Virus record (IMG/VR): IMGVR_UViG_3300032116_000031
Coordinates: 62,001 to 126,000 of that record
Reading direction: 5' to 3' (one strand)
DNA: 64,000 bases
Origin: a virus
The translations under genes were made by a program, and so were the position numbers. The notes under the pieces are model-generated. The model made no database searches. It was given only the letters and a program-made list of their open reading frames with translations, and was not told the origin of the DNA. Of this stretch, positions 8,876 through 17,097 are shown one piece after another. Positions within the stretch are counted from its first letter, which is position 1. Each line of letters opens with the position of its first letter.

Positions 8876-9251
8876 ATTCCTCGTATATTTTTCTATTTAT
8901 ATATCCGTATTTCTTTACAAGTTCGCCTGCCTTAGCATTTGCTTCATTTTCTATATCTCCACCTACATCTTTAATTTCGCCGTCCAACTCCCTATCCTCA
9001 TACTGCTTATAGTGAACTAACTCATGTGCTAAACTTCTCATTATATCAGCTAATAATCTATTCTTACCATAAACCATTATAATAGGCTTAAATCCAGAAT
9101 TCTTATCAAAGCTAAAATTAGCAAATGTTTTTAACCCATCCTTGTTATTCTTAATAACAATACTAGGATATTTTTTTAAGGATAATTCCTTATAGCAAAA
9201 TTCGCAAAAATTAATTAACGTCTGCTTTCTATGTTTTCCTAAAAAACTCAT
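8874..9251 (-). CDS. Small HExxH zinc metallopeptidase-like protein
   Basis: 125 residues. SLAHELVHYKQ carries the zincin motif HExxH (H76, E77, H80), and IENEANAKAG at 100-109 provides a plausible third ligand glutamate (E103), an arrangement seen in SprT-like and other small phage metallopeptidases. The first 60 residues include CEFC and a beta-rich segment that may form the substrate edge. No signal peptide is visible, so action in the cytoplasm or virion is likely. It is divergently transcribed from the metallophosphatase gene. Substrate unknown. Confidence 0.7.
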   Translation of the reverse strand: MSFLGKHRKQTLINFCEFCYKELSLKKYPSIVIKNNKDGLKTFANFSFDKNSGFKPIIMVYGKNRLLADIMRSLAHELVHYKQYEDRELDGEIKDVGGDIENEANAKAGELVKKYGYINRKIYEE

Positions 9252-9288
9252 AACTATAAATATATTTATATTATAAATTTTTAATCAA
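9252..9288. promoter_or_regulatory. Divergent A/T-rich promoter region with ATATTTATA elements
   Basis: The 37-base spacer between divergent genes contains ATAAATATATTTATATTATAA, an overlapping ATATTTATA/TATAAATAT pair readable on both strands. It matches the recurring late-type element found before sheath, tube and tape-measure genes. No TAnnTTTG element is present. Confidence 0.45.
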
Positions 9289-9984
9289 TTGTTGCAAAAG
9301 ACTTATGTATTGGGAGATTTGCATAATAACTATAAAGGTCTTATGCAACTGTTTGAGAAAGTGAATTTTAATCCTAAGAACGATGCTCTATATTTTATAG
9401 GGGATATATTTGAAGGTACAGCTAAAGATAGCTACGAATGCTTAAAGGAATTATCAAAAATAAATCATCTCTATCCATGTATGGGAAACCATGATTTATG
9501 GGTAAAACAATGGATTATAACTGGTAAAATTAATAAGTCTTGGCTTAAATCTGGTGGATCTATAACAATAGAGAACTTAACTAAACACGAAGATTATTTA
9601 ATACTCCTAAGTGATTACTTTAAAAAAGTAAAGTACTGGTATAACTACAATCAATACTTCTTATGCCACGCAGGCTTTGATACCCGTAAATCAGTAACCT
9701 CCCAAAAAGAAATTAATTTTACTATTAATAGATCCCTTTGGCAAAAAGCTTTGGTTGCAGATAGTCAAAATAAAAAATTGAAATATAATTTTAACAATAT
9801 GAATTTCACATTTGAAAAAGTAATTATAGGGCATACGCCTACAACATCCCATAAACCAGAGATATTATCAAATGTTATTAACATTGATACAGGTTCGGGA
9901 AATGTAGGAAGATTGACCTTGATGGATTTAAACAACCAAGAATATTATCAAAGTGATTTATTAAAAAAACTTTATAAGCTTTAG
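9289..9984 (+). CDS. Calcineurin-like metallophosphatase (serine/threonine or dinucleoside-tetraphosphate phosphatase type)
   Basis: 231 residues beginning at TTG TTG (9289); no in-frame ATG precedes the conserved core. Metallophosphoesterase motifs are in order: GDLHNN (D10, H12), GDIFEG (D39), GNHDLW (N67, H68), CHAGFD, and GHTPTT near residue 183. This is the PPP family pattern found in lambda phosphatase, NinI and ApaH. Length and order fit a single-domain phage protein phosphatase or Ap4A hydrolase; substrate cannot be decided from sequence. It converges with a small gene, sharing the stop-codon bases at 9981-9984. Confidence 0.85.
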   Translation: MLQKTYVLGDLHNNYKGLMQLFEKVNFNPKNDALYFIGDIFEGTAKDSYECLKELSKINHLYPCMGNHDLWVKQWIITGKINKSWLKSGGSITIENLTKHEDYLILLSDYFKKVKYWYNYNQYFLCHAGFDTRKSVTSQKEINFTINRSLWQKALVADSQNKKLKYNFNNMNFTFEKVIIGHTPTTSHKPEILSNVINIDTGSGNVGRLTLMDLNNQEYYQSDLLKKLYKL

Positions 9985-10157
9985 TCTTTTAATTCAAATG
10001 TTTCTGGATCACGCCCTTGCTTATTTGCAGTAGCATAGTAAACTGCTTTAGCTCTTTTCTTACCGTATTTCTCAATCATTTTATTCATTACTGATTTATC
10101 GTATTCAGACATAATATCTTCAAACTCCTTCAAATTCATTTTTAAAATTTTTGCCAT
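9981..10157 (-). CDS. Small conserved-looking phage protein, 58 residues
   Basis: ATG at 10155-10157, stop TAA at 9981-9983. It reads MAKILKMNLKEFEDIM, then a helical segment and IEKYGKKRAKAVYYATANK, then QGRDPETFEL. The YGKKRAKAVYYATANKQGRDPE stretch is reminiscent of small proteins repeatedly found in large Bacteroidota phages, but I know of no assigned function. The frame is supported by coding-like codon use, an ATATTTATTTAGAAA late-type element just upstream and tight packing against the phosphatase stop. Confidence 0.65.
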   Translation of the reverse strand: MAKILKMNLKEFEDIMSEYDKSVMNKMIEKYGKKRAKAVYYATANKQGRDPETFELKD

Positions 10158-10191
10158 AATTTTCTTATATTTCTAAATAAATATCATTTAT

Positions 10192-10707
10192 ATGAGAAAA
10201 CCTACACCAGAATACTTAGAAAGAAGTATTAAATTTGTGGATAATGAAGTGCAATTATCGAAATATCTGAAAGTAAAAGACTTTATTAAATCCGAAACAG
10301 CAACAGCACGTAAAATAGATAATAGGCTTCCTGAAAGCCTACTTGAAAACGCTAAGAAAATAGCGGCAATGTATGATGCAATCTATGACAGGTTTAACGG
10401 TAATATCAGTTTAAATTCTGGCTATAGATCCCCAAGACTAAACACTGCTGTTCGTGGATCATCAACTTCCCAACATGTATTCGCATTAGCTATTGATGTT
10501 AGAGGTAAAAATGGCGTTAAAAATGCAGATATATTGAATTGGGTTAGGAGCAATATGAAATATCAACAGCTAATATGGGAATACGGTACAAGTAAAGAAC
10601 CTAAATGGGTTCATATAGGACATGGTACCAAAATGCAATTTTTGAGAATTGGAGTAGCTACAACAAGAGGCTTGGGGTTGCATTTATCCGATGCTGGAGA
10701 TATTTAA
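10192..10707 (+). CDS. M15-family peptidase endolysin (D-Ala-D-Ala carboxypeptidase-like)
   Basis: 171 residues. The peptidase M15A signature is clear: SGYRSPRLN, then SQHVFALAIDVRG with zinc ligands H95 and D102, and KWVHIGHG with H141. These enzymes cleave peptidoglycan stem peptides, and this domain layout is common for phage endolysins. There is no signal peptide, so release would need a holin. It sits in a cluster of single genes on alternating strands and shares its stop bases TTAA with the convergent gp25-like gene. The neighbouring rightward gene at 11138 has an N-terminal hydrophobic segment and is a possible lysis partner. Confidence 0.88.
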   Translation: MRKPTPEYLERSIKFVDNEVQLSKYLKVKDFIKSETATARKIDNRLPESLLENAKKIAAMYDAIYDRFNGNISLNSGYRSPRLNTAVRGSSTSQHVFALAIDVRGKNGVKNADILNWVRSNMKYQQLIWEYGTSKEPKWVHIGHGTKMQFLRIGVATTRGLGLHLSDAGDI

Positions 10708-11081
10708 AGCTTAAGATTCAAAATATCTTTAACTAAAAAAGCGCCATTGTTATAACTATATAAAACATCTAATGATACAGTGTGATCCTGATATTCAACA
10801 TTAACCGAGTCTATGTTAATACCTTGCATATTGGATTGCACTGTACCTATTATTTCTGATTTTATCATATCAATTGTTTGAGTATCGGCTGGTTCAAACA
10901 AATATTCTACGAGGTTACATCCGAAATCAGGTTTGTATAATCTGTTACCTTTTTTTGTTAATAAAAGATGTATTAAGTTTGATTTAACTTGTTCCTTTGT
11001 TGACTTTGTCAAGTCAAAATAGAAGCCATTATTGCTATTTTTAAAAGGGAATCTGATTCCCAAGAATTTAGTTATACTCAT
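10704..11081 (-). CDS. T4 gp25-like baseplate wedge protein
   Basis: 125 residues from the ATG at 11079-11081; a frame 14 codons longer would start within the poly-A/T promoter region and is less likely. The GPW/gp25 family pattern is visible: GIRFPF at the start, VKSNLIHLLLTKKGNRLYKPDFGCNLVEYLFEP in the centre (the 'R-P-FG' core), and IDSVNVEYQDHTVSLDVLY near the end. In T4, gp25 joins the baseplate wedge and nucleates sheath assembly. It is separated by 12 kb from the main tail cluster. An ATATATATTATAAAAA late-type element lies upstream. Confidence 0.85.
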   Translation of the reverse strand: MSITKFLGIRFPFKNSNNGFYFDLTKSTKEQVKSNLIHLLLTKKGNRLYKPDFGCNLVEYLFEPADTQTIDMIKSEIIGTVQSNMQGINIDSVNVEYQDHTVSLDVLYSYNNGAFLVKDILNLKL

Positions 11082-11137
11082 TTTTATTTTTTTTTGATTT
11101 TTATAATATATATATAAGTCCAACGTCTGATTTATAT

Positions 11138-11755
11138 ATGGCTAATTATGTTATTGATAATCTTATGATTATATTCTCCGCGCTTTTTTCTGGCGGCGCA
11201 GGTGTTAAAATAGTGGAATATTACTTAAAAACATTAAATAAAGCAAAAGCAGAAGACTTTTTTAATGATACAAAAGAAGTAATAGATATTATAACACAAC
11301 TATCAGAAAACCCCATTATAGATAATGTTTTAATATTTAGAGGCGGCAATGGTGGTTCTGTACCCAGAGTTGGAAAAGATTATTATCTTAAATGTATATT
11401 TGAAGCACATAAAGAAGAGCCTGAAATATCTTCTTTAAAGCTCTATGAAAATATAATCCCAGATTCTAATTATATCACTATTCTTTTAACTTTGATGCAA
11501 AATAAAATGATGAATTTCAATATATCAACTATGGAAGATGGTTTATTGAAAAAAATATATTTAGCCGAAGGATTAAAATATTCCAAAATATTCACTTTAC
11601 ATCAAACAAAAGAATTTATTTTCTATATACAAATATCAACCACACAAAAAAACAATCTTGAAGATGATGTTATATTAAGATTAGAAATGGAATCTAAAAT
11701 CTTTAAATTAAGACAAATCTTCAAGAAACACTATGAAGACGGTTTTTTTAATTAA
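11138..11755 (+). CDS. Hypothetical protein with N-terminal hydrophobic segment
   Basis: 205 residues, unrecognised. Residues 4-30 (VIDNLMIIFSALFSGGAGVKIVEYYL) form a possible membrane anchor or hydrophobic helix, followed by a soluble domain with mixed helices and strands. Its position one gene away from the endolysin allows a lysis role such as holin or spanin, but the single short hydrophobic stretch and large soluble part do not match a standard holin. It ends inside the 3' end of the convergent Nudix gene (overlap 11748-11755). Confidence 0.6.
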   Translation: MANYVIDNLMIIFSALFSGGAGVKIVEYYLKTLNKAKAEDFFNDTKEVIDIITQLSENPIIDNVLIFRGGNGGSVPRVGKDYYLKCIFEAHKEEPEISSLKLYENIIPDSNYITILLTLMQNKMMNFNISTMEDGLLKKIYLAEGLKYSKIFTLHQTKEFIFYIQISTTQKNNLEDDVILRLEMESKIFKLRQIFKKHYEDGFFN

Positions 11756-12209
11756 AAAGACCTTTAATCTGTTCTTTTGCTTTCTTTCTTAATAGATCCA
11801 AACCCCAATGTAATTTTGATGAAGGGAATTTAAAAAACTCTTCAACGGTCATCCATTTATAATCTGAAACTTCTATCTCATAATCTACCGTTTGAACATT
11901 AACAAGTGGGATAAATTCTTCATAGACAATTCCTATAAAATTGTAGTAATCCATTTCACCTGTTGTATTAACAAATGAAGGGATTATTTTTATTGGTACA
12001 ATCTTACCTGTTTCTTCGTAGAATTCTCTTATAGCAGTTTCATAAGGTGTTTCATAGTTATTAGCCTTACCTCCAAAGTCGCACCATTTATTAGGCTCCT
12101 TCTCTAATTTAGGTCCTCTTTTACCCAAAAGAATTCTACCTGTGCTCAAACACACAGGTAGAACTCCAGCAGCATATTTTTTATTTTCGATTTTTATTTT
12201 TTCAATCAT
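11748..12209 (-). CDS. Nudix hydrolase
   Basis: 153 residues. A complete Nudix box GX5EX7REUXEEXG runs from G47 to G68: GGKANNYE, then REFYEETG. Upstream VLPVCLSTGRILLGKRG is the usual first strand pair, and WCDFGGK leads into the box. Nudix enzymes hydrolyse nucleoside diphosphates linked to another group; phage members clean up dNTP or ADP-ribose pools or decap RNA, and the exact substrate cannot be told. The start overlaps the end of the upstream leftward gene by 8 bases, indicating translational coupling. Confidence 0.9.
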   Translation of the reverse strand: MIEKIKIENKKYAAGVLPVCLSTGRILLGKRGPKLEKEPNKWCDFGGKANNYETPYETAIREFYEETGKIVPIKIIPSFVNTTGEMDYYNFIGIVYEEFIPLVNVQTVDYEIEVSDYKWMTVEEFFKFPSSKLHWGLDLLRKKAKEQIKGLFN

Positions 12210-12576
12210 ATAACATTGGTTCTAAAATTCTAGTGTTTTTCATTTTTAACAAAAAAGAACATTTTTCATATTCTTCTCTTGTTTCAAAATATTTTATCAG
12301 TCTTTCAATTAATATAGGTTCTACATTTTCATCTATATTTAATCTGTGATAAGTAACATAATAAAATAGTTCGATGTTATCAGGAATAGGTAAGCTACCA
12401 TTTAGATTGAAGTAATCTATGGCTTCAATGTCTTGAATGCTATTAAAGCCTTCCTGTTGTAAATTGGTGTAAATAGAAAAAGCAGCCTCGTCCGCATCAT
12501 CGACGCTAGCTGCTTTTATTGATCCACCGTAAAAACTGCCCTCCTTTGTCTTAATTGACAATACATAGTTGCTCAT
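12202..12576 (-). CDS. Hypothetical protein, 124 residues
   Basis: Not recognised. It begins MSNYVLSIKTKEGSFYGG, looks like an alpha/beta fold with an acidic helix (SVDDADEAAFSIYTNL), and ends with a helical region containing one cysteine. It is translationally coupled to the downstream Nudix gene by an 8-base overlap, suggesting a related or regulatory role. An ATATTTATATAAAA late-type element sits 12-30 bases upstream of the ATG. Confidence 0.6.
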   Translation of the reverse strand: MSNYVLSIKTKEGSFYGGSIKAASVDDADEAAFSIYTNLQQEGFNSIQDIEAIDYFNLNGSLPIPDNIELFYYVTYHRLNIDENVEPILIERLIKYFETREEYEKCSFLLKMKNTRILEPMLYD

Positions 12577-12587
12577 ATGTACTTCCC

Positions 12588-12606
12588 ATTTTATATAAAT
12601 ATAAAT
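12588..12606 (-). promoter_or_regulatory. Late-type promoter element
   Basis: Leftward strand reads ATTTATATTTATATAAAA, ending 12 bases before the ATG at 12576. Same ATATTTATA-(T)AAA word as before sheath and caspase-like genes. Prediction by recurrence only. Confidence 0.4.
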
Positions 12607-12638
12607 ATTAAGTTAGGAAAACAGCATTACTATTTTTT

Positions 12639-13814
12639 TTATCCGTCACAAGACAAGCAAGATAGATCAGTTGCTTTGGCTGCTATATCTCCTCTTAATA
12701 CTGATTCTGTTCTCATGTAATAAAGAGTTTTTACACCTTGCCTCCAAGCTTCTAGGTGGACGGCGTTAATGAATTTTGGATCCGCTTGTGCAGGAAATGC
12801 TAAATTCAATGACACCGCTTGATCTATATATTGTTGTCTTACTCCAGCTTGTTTAACTAAGTCCAATTGATTAATTTCCTTGAAAGTTTTAAACACATCT
12901 TTAACTGTATATGCTTTTGTTTCAAAATCCTCCTTAGAAATTTCAGAAACCTTTGTTAATTTGCCATCGAGATAACACCATTCATCTAAGAAATCTAATC
13001 CCTGAACTGAACCAGCATCTTGTAATATTTGGTCCCAAACTTGCTTAGTGTTATAACCAATATGATCCAAAACCTTTTCTAATTCATTGTTCTTTCTAAT
13101 AAACGTTCCTTTTAAGGATTGTTCGGTAAACAAATTAGAAGCCCACGGTTCAATTCCAGCACTAACGTTTCCGCTTAGCTTAGAATTAGAAACTGTTGGT
13201 GCAATAGCTCTAAGATGGGTATTTCTATAACCACTCTCTTTACACCATAATGGTTCTCCATATTCTGTTGCTAAATCTCTACTTGCCTTTTCTGATTCAA
13301 TTTTTAATTGGGAGAATATTTTACGGGTTTCAAATTGTGCCCTCAATCCCTCAAAAGGTAATCCTCTTTGTTGGAGGTAGGTATGCCAACCTAAAGTATT
13401 ATGTATAACGTATTTAACACCATTATTTGAACTAGTAAAATAATTATGATGTTCATCTACTGTTAAATCCGAATATTCAATATCAATATTTTCAGGTTGC
13501 CAAATTTCAACAATGGTGTTTAAATTATTATCTTGACTAACCATTACATTACCAACACTTAATTCATCTGCTCTAACATAATCAAGTGAACCATCTTTCA
13601 TTATAGTTAAGGTTGGATGCCATAATGAAGTATAAATAATACTACCACAATCTAATTTAATTGCTATCTGATCTTTAACTTCAACAATGGGTTTATGTGT
13701 TTCTAATATTTCCCTATAACATTTTTTTCTTTTATTTATGTCATAAGATAACACAAAATCACCGCATTTAGCATTTTCAATTGCTATTTCTTTTTTATTT
13801 ATTTTTATATTCAT
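12639..13814 (-). CDS. nrdA: NrdA C-terminal half fused to split-intein C-fragment
   Basis: 391 residues. Residues 1-139 are an intein C-part: GDFVLSYD at 18-25, a block B-like SLWHPT (H66), ADELSVGN, block F DLTVDEHHNYF and the terminal VIHN (H138, N139), followed by the +1 extein residue Thr140. From T140 the protein is class I ribonucleotide reductase large subunit (TLGWHTYLQQRG), ending with the redox pair CLSC four residues from the C-terminus, as expected for class Ia enzymes. Protein trans-splicing with the product of the gene at 14863-16026 would restore NrdA of about 593 residues. It lies 2 bases downstream of the endonuclease gene. One TGGACGGCG word is at 12757. Confidence 0.9.
   Translation of the reverse strand: MNIKINKKEIAIENAKCGDFVLSYDINKRKKCYREILETHKPIVEVKDQIAIKLDCGSIIYTSLWHPTLTIMKDGSLDYVRADELSVGNVMVSQDNNLNTIVEIWQPENIDIEYSDLTVDEHHNYFTSSNNGVKYVIHNTLGWHTYLQQRGLPFEGLRAQFETRKIFSQLKIESEKASRDLATEYGEPLWCKESGYRNTHLRAIAPTVSNSKLSGNVSAGIEPWASNLFTEQSLKGTFIRKNNELEKVLDHIGYNTKQVWDQILQDAGSVQGLDFLDEWCYLDGKLTKVSEISKEDFETKAYTVKDVFKTFKEINQLDLVKQAGVRQQYIDQAVSLNLAFPAQADPKFINAVHLEAWRQGVKTLYYMRTESVLRGDIAAKATDLSCLSCDG
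13398..13814 (-). other. Split intein, C-fragment (about 139 residues)
   Basis: Coding for residues 1-139 of the NrdA C-half gene. It starts with a basic stretch (MNIKINKKEIAIENA), then carries the N2-like GDFVLSYD, the block B histidine, and blocks F and G ending VIHN before Thr. Because it retains block B, the break lies unusually close to the intein N-terminus. Boundaries follow from the VIHN/T junction and the separate start codon. Confidence 0.85.
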
Positions 13815-13816
13815 AA

Positions 13817-14851
13817 TTAATTTTTATTTTTTTTTGAGAAATTACCTTTTAACCATCCTTTTTCTAAAAAGGAATTTAATTCTTCTTTTTCTATAAATTT
13901 TATTTCAACGCCATTATTAATACAAATTCTTCCTTTATTACTCGTTTTTTTAGATAAACACCCTAATACCCACCCTTTTTCTAAATACTCTTTTGTATTT
14001 TCTTTAGGTATGTATTTGTTTACTAATCCATTATTTATACCAATAGATCCTTTTTCAATGGTCCCTTTTATTGTATCTGTTGACCAACCGTTGTTTAAAT
14101 GATCTTTTATTTCTGCTTCATCTATCAACTTTGTTTTACCATCTTTTATTACTTTCTTTTTATTTTTTATAGATTTTTCTTTCAATTTTTTCTTTAATTG
14201 ATTATTAAAACCTATAAACCATCCATCCATTAAATAATACTCTAAGTCTTTTTTATCAATATATTTATGTTTTCCATCTTTATTAATACAGATATGACCG
14301 ACTTCTATTGAACCTTTATTTGTTTTTTTACGGATAGTTATACCTTTAAACCATCCTTCAGGTAACTCCGCGTCTAATTTAATAAATTTGTTATTAATAC
14401 CATTTGTAATACAAACAGTATTGTTAGTAGTGCCTTTAGTTTTTACCCATCCTTTTTTTTCTAAAAGTTGTTTTAAGTGTTTTGGAAAAAATCTTGTTTT
14501 ACCAGTTTTAGGGTTAACTAATTTAATCATGTCTTTTGCATTAAAATGTTTATTACCAAATTGATTATAACAAACATTTACACATCTTTTCCTACCATAT
14601 CTTTCGAAAGCTTTTTTTATTAAATTTGATTCATAATCATTAATAATCTTTCTATCAAAAGATAAATCGAATGAATTTATTATAATCCTATTCCATTTAC
14701 AATTATCGAATTCCATTTCATAAGAGAGGTATTTAGAAGAACTTACATATTTATCATCTAAATACCCCTTATGTGAACCAATATATATAAACGGTAAATC
14801 AGTATTATAATATCTATCAGATGAATACCATATATAAATAAATTGCTTCAT
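13817..14851 (-). CDS. GIY-YIG-type homing endonuclease in the split-intein break
   Basis: 344 residues. The N-terminus KQFIYIWYSSD then PFIYIGSHKG with DDKYVSSSKYL fits the GIY-YIG-type nuclease domain of phage homing endonucleases. The remainder is a tandem set of about five 45-residue repeats, each with an 'INNG...KFI....LE..L..GW..G' pattern (for example VIKDGKTKLIDEAE and GRICINNGVEIKFI), resembling NUMOD-type DNA-binding modules. It stands as its own gene, 11 bases after the N-intein gene and 2 bases before the C-intein gene. It presumably makes the cut that drives homing of the whole cassette into intein-free nrdA. Most of the gene is more A/T-rich than the flanking nrdA exteins. Confidence 0.8.
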   Translation of the reverse strand: MKQFIYIWYSSDRYYNTDLPFIYIGSHKGYLDDKYVSSSKYLSYEMEFDNCKWNRIIINSFDLSFDRKIINDYESNLIKKAFERYGRKRCVNVCYNQFGNKHFNAKDMIKLVNPKTGKTRFFPKHLKQLLEKKGWVKTKGTTNNTVCITNGINNKFIKLDAELPEGWFKGITIRKKTNKGSIEVGHICINKDGKHKYIDKKDLEYYLMDGWFIGFNNQLKKKLKEKSIKNKKKVIKDGKTKLIDEAEIKDHLNNGWSTDTIKGTIEKGSIGINNGLVNKYIPKENTKEYLEKGWVLGCLSKKTSNKGRICINNGVEIKFIEKEELNSFLEKGWLKGNFSKKNKN

Positions 14852-14862
14852 TTCAACTTGAA

Positions 14863-16026
14863 TTAATCTATTTCTATTGTTTTTATCAGTGTAGATACTT
14901 TTATTTTTTCTCCGTTTAATTCAATGAAATCTTCAAGATTATAATTAATTCCATCAATTTCAACTGAATCTATCACTTCAATTTTAGATCCTTTTGATAC
15001 ACAACCTAGACCCAAAGCGCGGCCCTTCTCGGCTGATCTAACAGCGTTCTCAAAGCCTTTCATATTCTTTGCTTTCTGAATAAACTCTTCCAGTACGCCG
15101 TCCAAGAACCAAGTAGCTGTATAAATTAAATCAGTGTCTTTCCATTCATCATATTTTGCCAAATTAAGAGAACTTAGGCAACACACAAAAGAATGTTGTT
15201 CATCGGTATGTAAAGCAATCTCTGAACAAATATTTGTCATGTGTACCTTCAACCCATTCTTTTTATACATTTCAGGATTACTTTTATTAACATTACCCTT
15301 AAACATAATATAAGGCTCACCTGTTGCTTTTCTCTTTTGTAACAATTTACCCCACTTCCTTCTTGCCTCTACGTCACCTTCTTCTAATTTACGCATAAAG
15401 CTGTCGCTAATGACGGCGCATTGATGTAAATTCAAAGACTGTCTATTAACATCTCCTTTTGGTTCTCTAATTTCCAACCATTCCTCAAAATCTGGGTGAT
15501 CAATTTTGATGTTAACAGAAGCAGCACCTCTTCTAACAGCACCTTGATTCGTAGCTAAAATAGTAGAATCATAAATCTTACAAAATGGTACAACGCCATC
15601 TGAAGTGCCATTGTTGGTAATTTTAGCACCAGCAGGTCTAATCATATTGATACCAATACCTACACCCCCACCATGTTTAGCTAGCATCATTAATTCAAGG
15701 TTCTTTGAACCTATCTCGTAGATACTATCGCCTACATCAATACCAAAACAACTGATAGGTAAACCTCTATCTGTACCAGTGTTAGCTAATACAGGTGTCG
15801 CTAAGTTTAACCAACCTCTCCAAATATAATCGAAGAATTTAGTTGCTAAATGTGGTTTGTTCAAACGTTTGGCAACAGTTGTAGATACGCGCCAATAAGC
15901 GTCTTTTGGTTTTTCACCTTGTAGAAGGTATTCTTTAGAAATGGTTTTTACATAGACTTCGGTATTACCCCATTCAGGGAAGTCAACTCCAACTTCCCAA
16001 CCGAACTCTGCTCCATGATTTATCAT
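14863..16026 (-). CDS. nrdA: NrdA N-terminal half fused to split-intein N-fragment
   Basis: 387 residues. Residues 1-341 are the N-part of a class I ribonucleotide reductase alpha chain: ATPVLANTG, SCFGIDVGDS (first redox Cys), KHGGGVG, RRGAASV, active-site NICSEI (Asn-Cys-Glu) and CCLSSLNL. At GLG the sequence turns into an intein N-fragment beginning Cys342 (CVSKGSKIEV) and ends after 46 intein residues. The extein junction GLG/T is the conserved glycine-rich loop before the LxxYLQ region, a known intein insertion site in NrdA. There is no N-terminal ATP-cone, so activity control by dATP is probably absent. Needs trans-splicing with the gene at 12639-13814. Confidence 0.92.
   Translation of the reverse strand: MINHGAEFGWEVGVDFPEWGNTEVYVKTISKEYLLQGEKPKDAYWRVSTTVAKRLNKPHLATKFFDYIWRGWLNLATPVLANTGTDRGLPISCFGIDVGDSIYEIGSKNLELMMLAKHGGGVGIGINMIRPAGAKITNNGTSDGVVPFCKIYDSTILATNQGAVRRGAASVNIKIDHPDFEEWLEIREPKGDVNRQSLNLHQCAVISDSFMRKLEEGDVEARRKWGKLLQKRKATGEPYIMFKGNVNKSNPEMYKKNGLKVHMTNICSEIALHTDEQHSFVCCLSSLNLAKYDEWKDTDLIYTATWFLDGVLEEFIQKAKNMKGFENAVRSAEKGRALGLGCVSKGSKIEVIDSVEIDGINYNLEDFIELNGEKIKVSTLIKTIEID
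14866..15003 (-). other. Split intein, N-fragment (46 residues)
   Basis: The intein begins with the nucleophile Cys (codon 15001-15003) directly after GLG and continues CVSKGSKIEVIDSVEID, then an acidic stretch to the stop codon. It holds only block A; block B lies in the C-fragment. It is net acidic while the start of the C-fragment is basic, fitting charge-driven association. Confidence 0.82.
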
Positions 16027-16089
16027 ATTAAAATATATTTTTAGTAAAAATAATTAGTACAGTTAAAAATTAACGATGAAAAAAATTTA

Positions 16090-17088
16090 TTACCATAATC
16101 CACTATCCCAATCTTCACCTTCATTTGCCTTACTATAATCAGTAGGTCTTACAGCAAAGAAATCAGTGTGGGTCAATCCACCAGTGAGATGATAAAACCA
16201 ATCTAATTCTGATGCCTTTTCTTCGTTATATTGGAATTGTGCTTTATATCCTAATTCAATCAATTTTTCATTTGTTCTTTTAATAATAAAATGTTTTAAA
16301 TCTTCCTTTTTCAAATTATCTAAATCCCCTTGCTCAAACATTTTATCAATAAAACTATGTTCCAATTTAATAATTAAATCAGCGGCTTCAAAAATAGATT
16401 GTTGAGCTGCATCTTTCAATTCGGGAAATTCTTCACACATATGTTTAAACAATTGGCACCCCATTTTTGAATGCAAAGATTCATCACGAACACTCCATTT
16501 CATTTGCTGCCCGATACCTTTTAACATATTTCTCATTTGGAATGAATATAGAACTGCAAATGAAGAATATAAAGCAACACCTTCAGCAAAAGCAGAGAAA
16601 ATGGCTAAGCTACGCCCAACTTCAACTCTTGCTTGTGGATTATTAATTATATCATTAGGTGAATAATCAGCACTAACTTCTGTTAACATTTCAAATCTGG
16701 CTTTTGTAGCAGGCTCGTGTAAAAAAGCTTCAAAATCTTCAAGACCTAAAGTTTCATTTAGATATGAATAAGCAACGGCGTGAATAGTTTCCTGTGAACC
16801 AAAAGCCATAGCCATCTGCCTAATTTCATGTTTTGGAAACCATTTTGTTACCATTCCAGTCCAATAATCAGATACGGCACATTCAGTTTGAGCGAAACCT
16901 AAAAGAATATTTCCTACCAAATGCTTCTCATGGCTTTTTAATTTCTCGTTCCAATCTTTTATATCACTTTGCATTGGAATTTCAGTATGTAACCAAAAGG
17001 CTTGCATTTGTTTTAGCCAACCTTCATTATAATATTCTGGATATTCGAATGGCTTATAAGGAACTCTTTCTGTGAATAGTTTACTCAT
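16090..17088 (-). CDS. nrdB: Class I ribonucleotide reductase beta subunit NrdB
   Basis: 332 residues. Ferritin-like metal ligands: AQTEC (E69 in the place of the usual Asp), SQETIHAVAY (E100, H103 and Tyr107 at the radical-tyrosine position), AFAEGV, and DESLHS. The E-x2-H-x3-Y spacing matches E. coli E115/H118/Y122. It forms the radical-generating partner of NrdA, and the two genes are adjacent (63-base spacer), together supplying dNDPs. The first ligand being Glu instead of Asp is seen in some phage and class I variants. Confidence 0.93.
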   Translation of the reverse strand: MSKLFTERVPYKPFEYPEYYNEGWLKQMQAFWLHTEIPMQSDIKDWNEKLKSHEKHLVGNILLGFAQTECAVSDYWTGMVTKWFPKHEIRQMAMAFGSQETIHAVAYSYLNETLGLEDFEAFLHEPATKARFEMLTEVSADYSPNDIINNPQARVEVGRSLAIFSAFAEGVALYSSFAVLYSFQMRNMLKGIGQQMKWSVRDESLHSKMGCQLFKHMCEEFPELKDAAQQSIFEAADLIIKLEHSFIDKMFEQGDLDNLKKEDLKHFIIKRTNEKLIELGYKAQFQYNEEKASELDWFYHLTGGLTHTDFFAVRPTDYSKANEGEDWDSGLW

Positions 17089-17097
17089 AGTATGTAT

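Noticed and set aside
8838-9020. Rightward hydrophobic frame after the polymerase gene
   Set aside because: It reads through the terminator hairpin and is antisense to the HExxH peptidase; hydrophobic content is an effect of T-rich sequence.
10704-11123. Longer version of the gp25-like protein starting at 11123
   Set aside because: The extra 14 residues derive from the A/T-rich promoter and poly-A spacer; the ATG at 11081 matches the family N-terminus.
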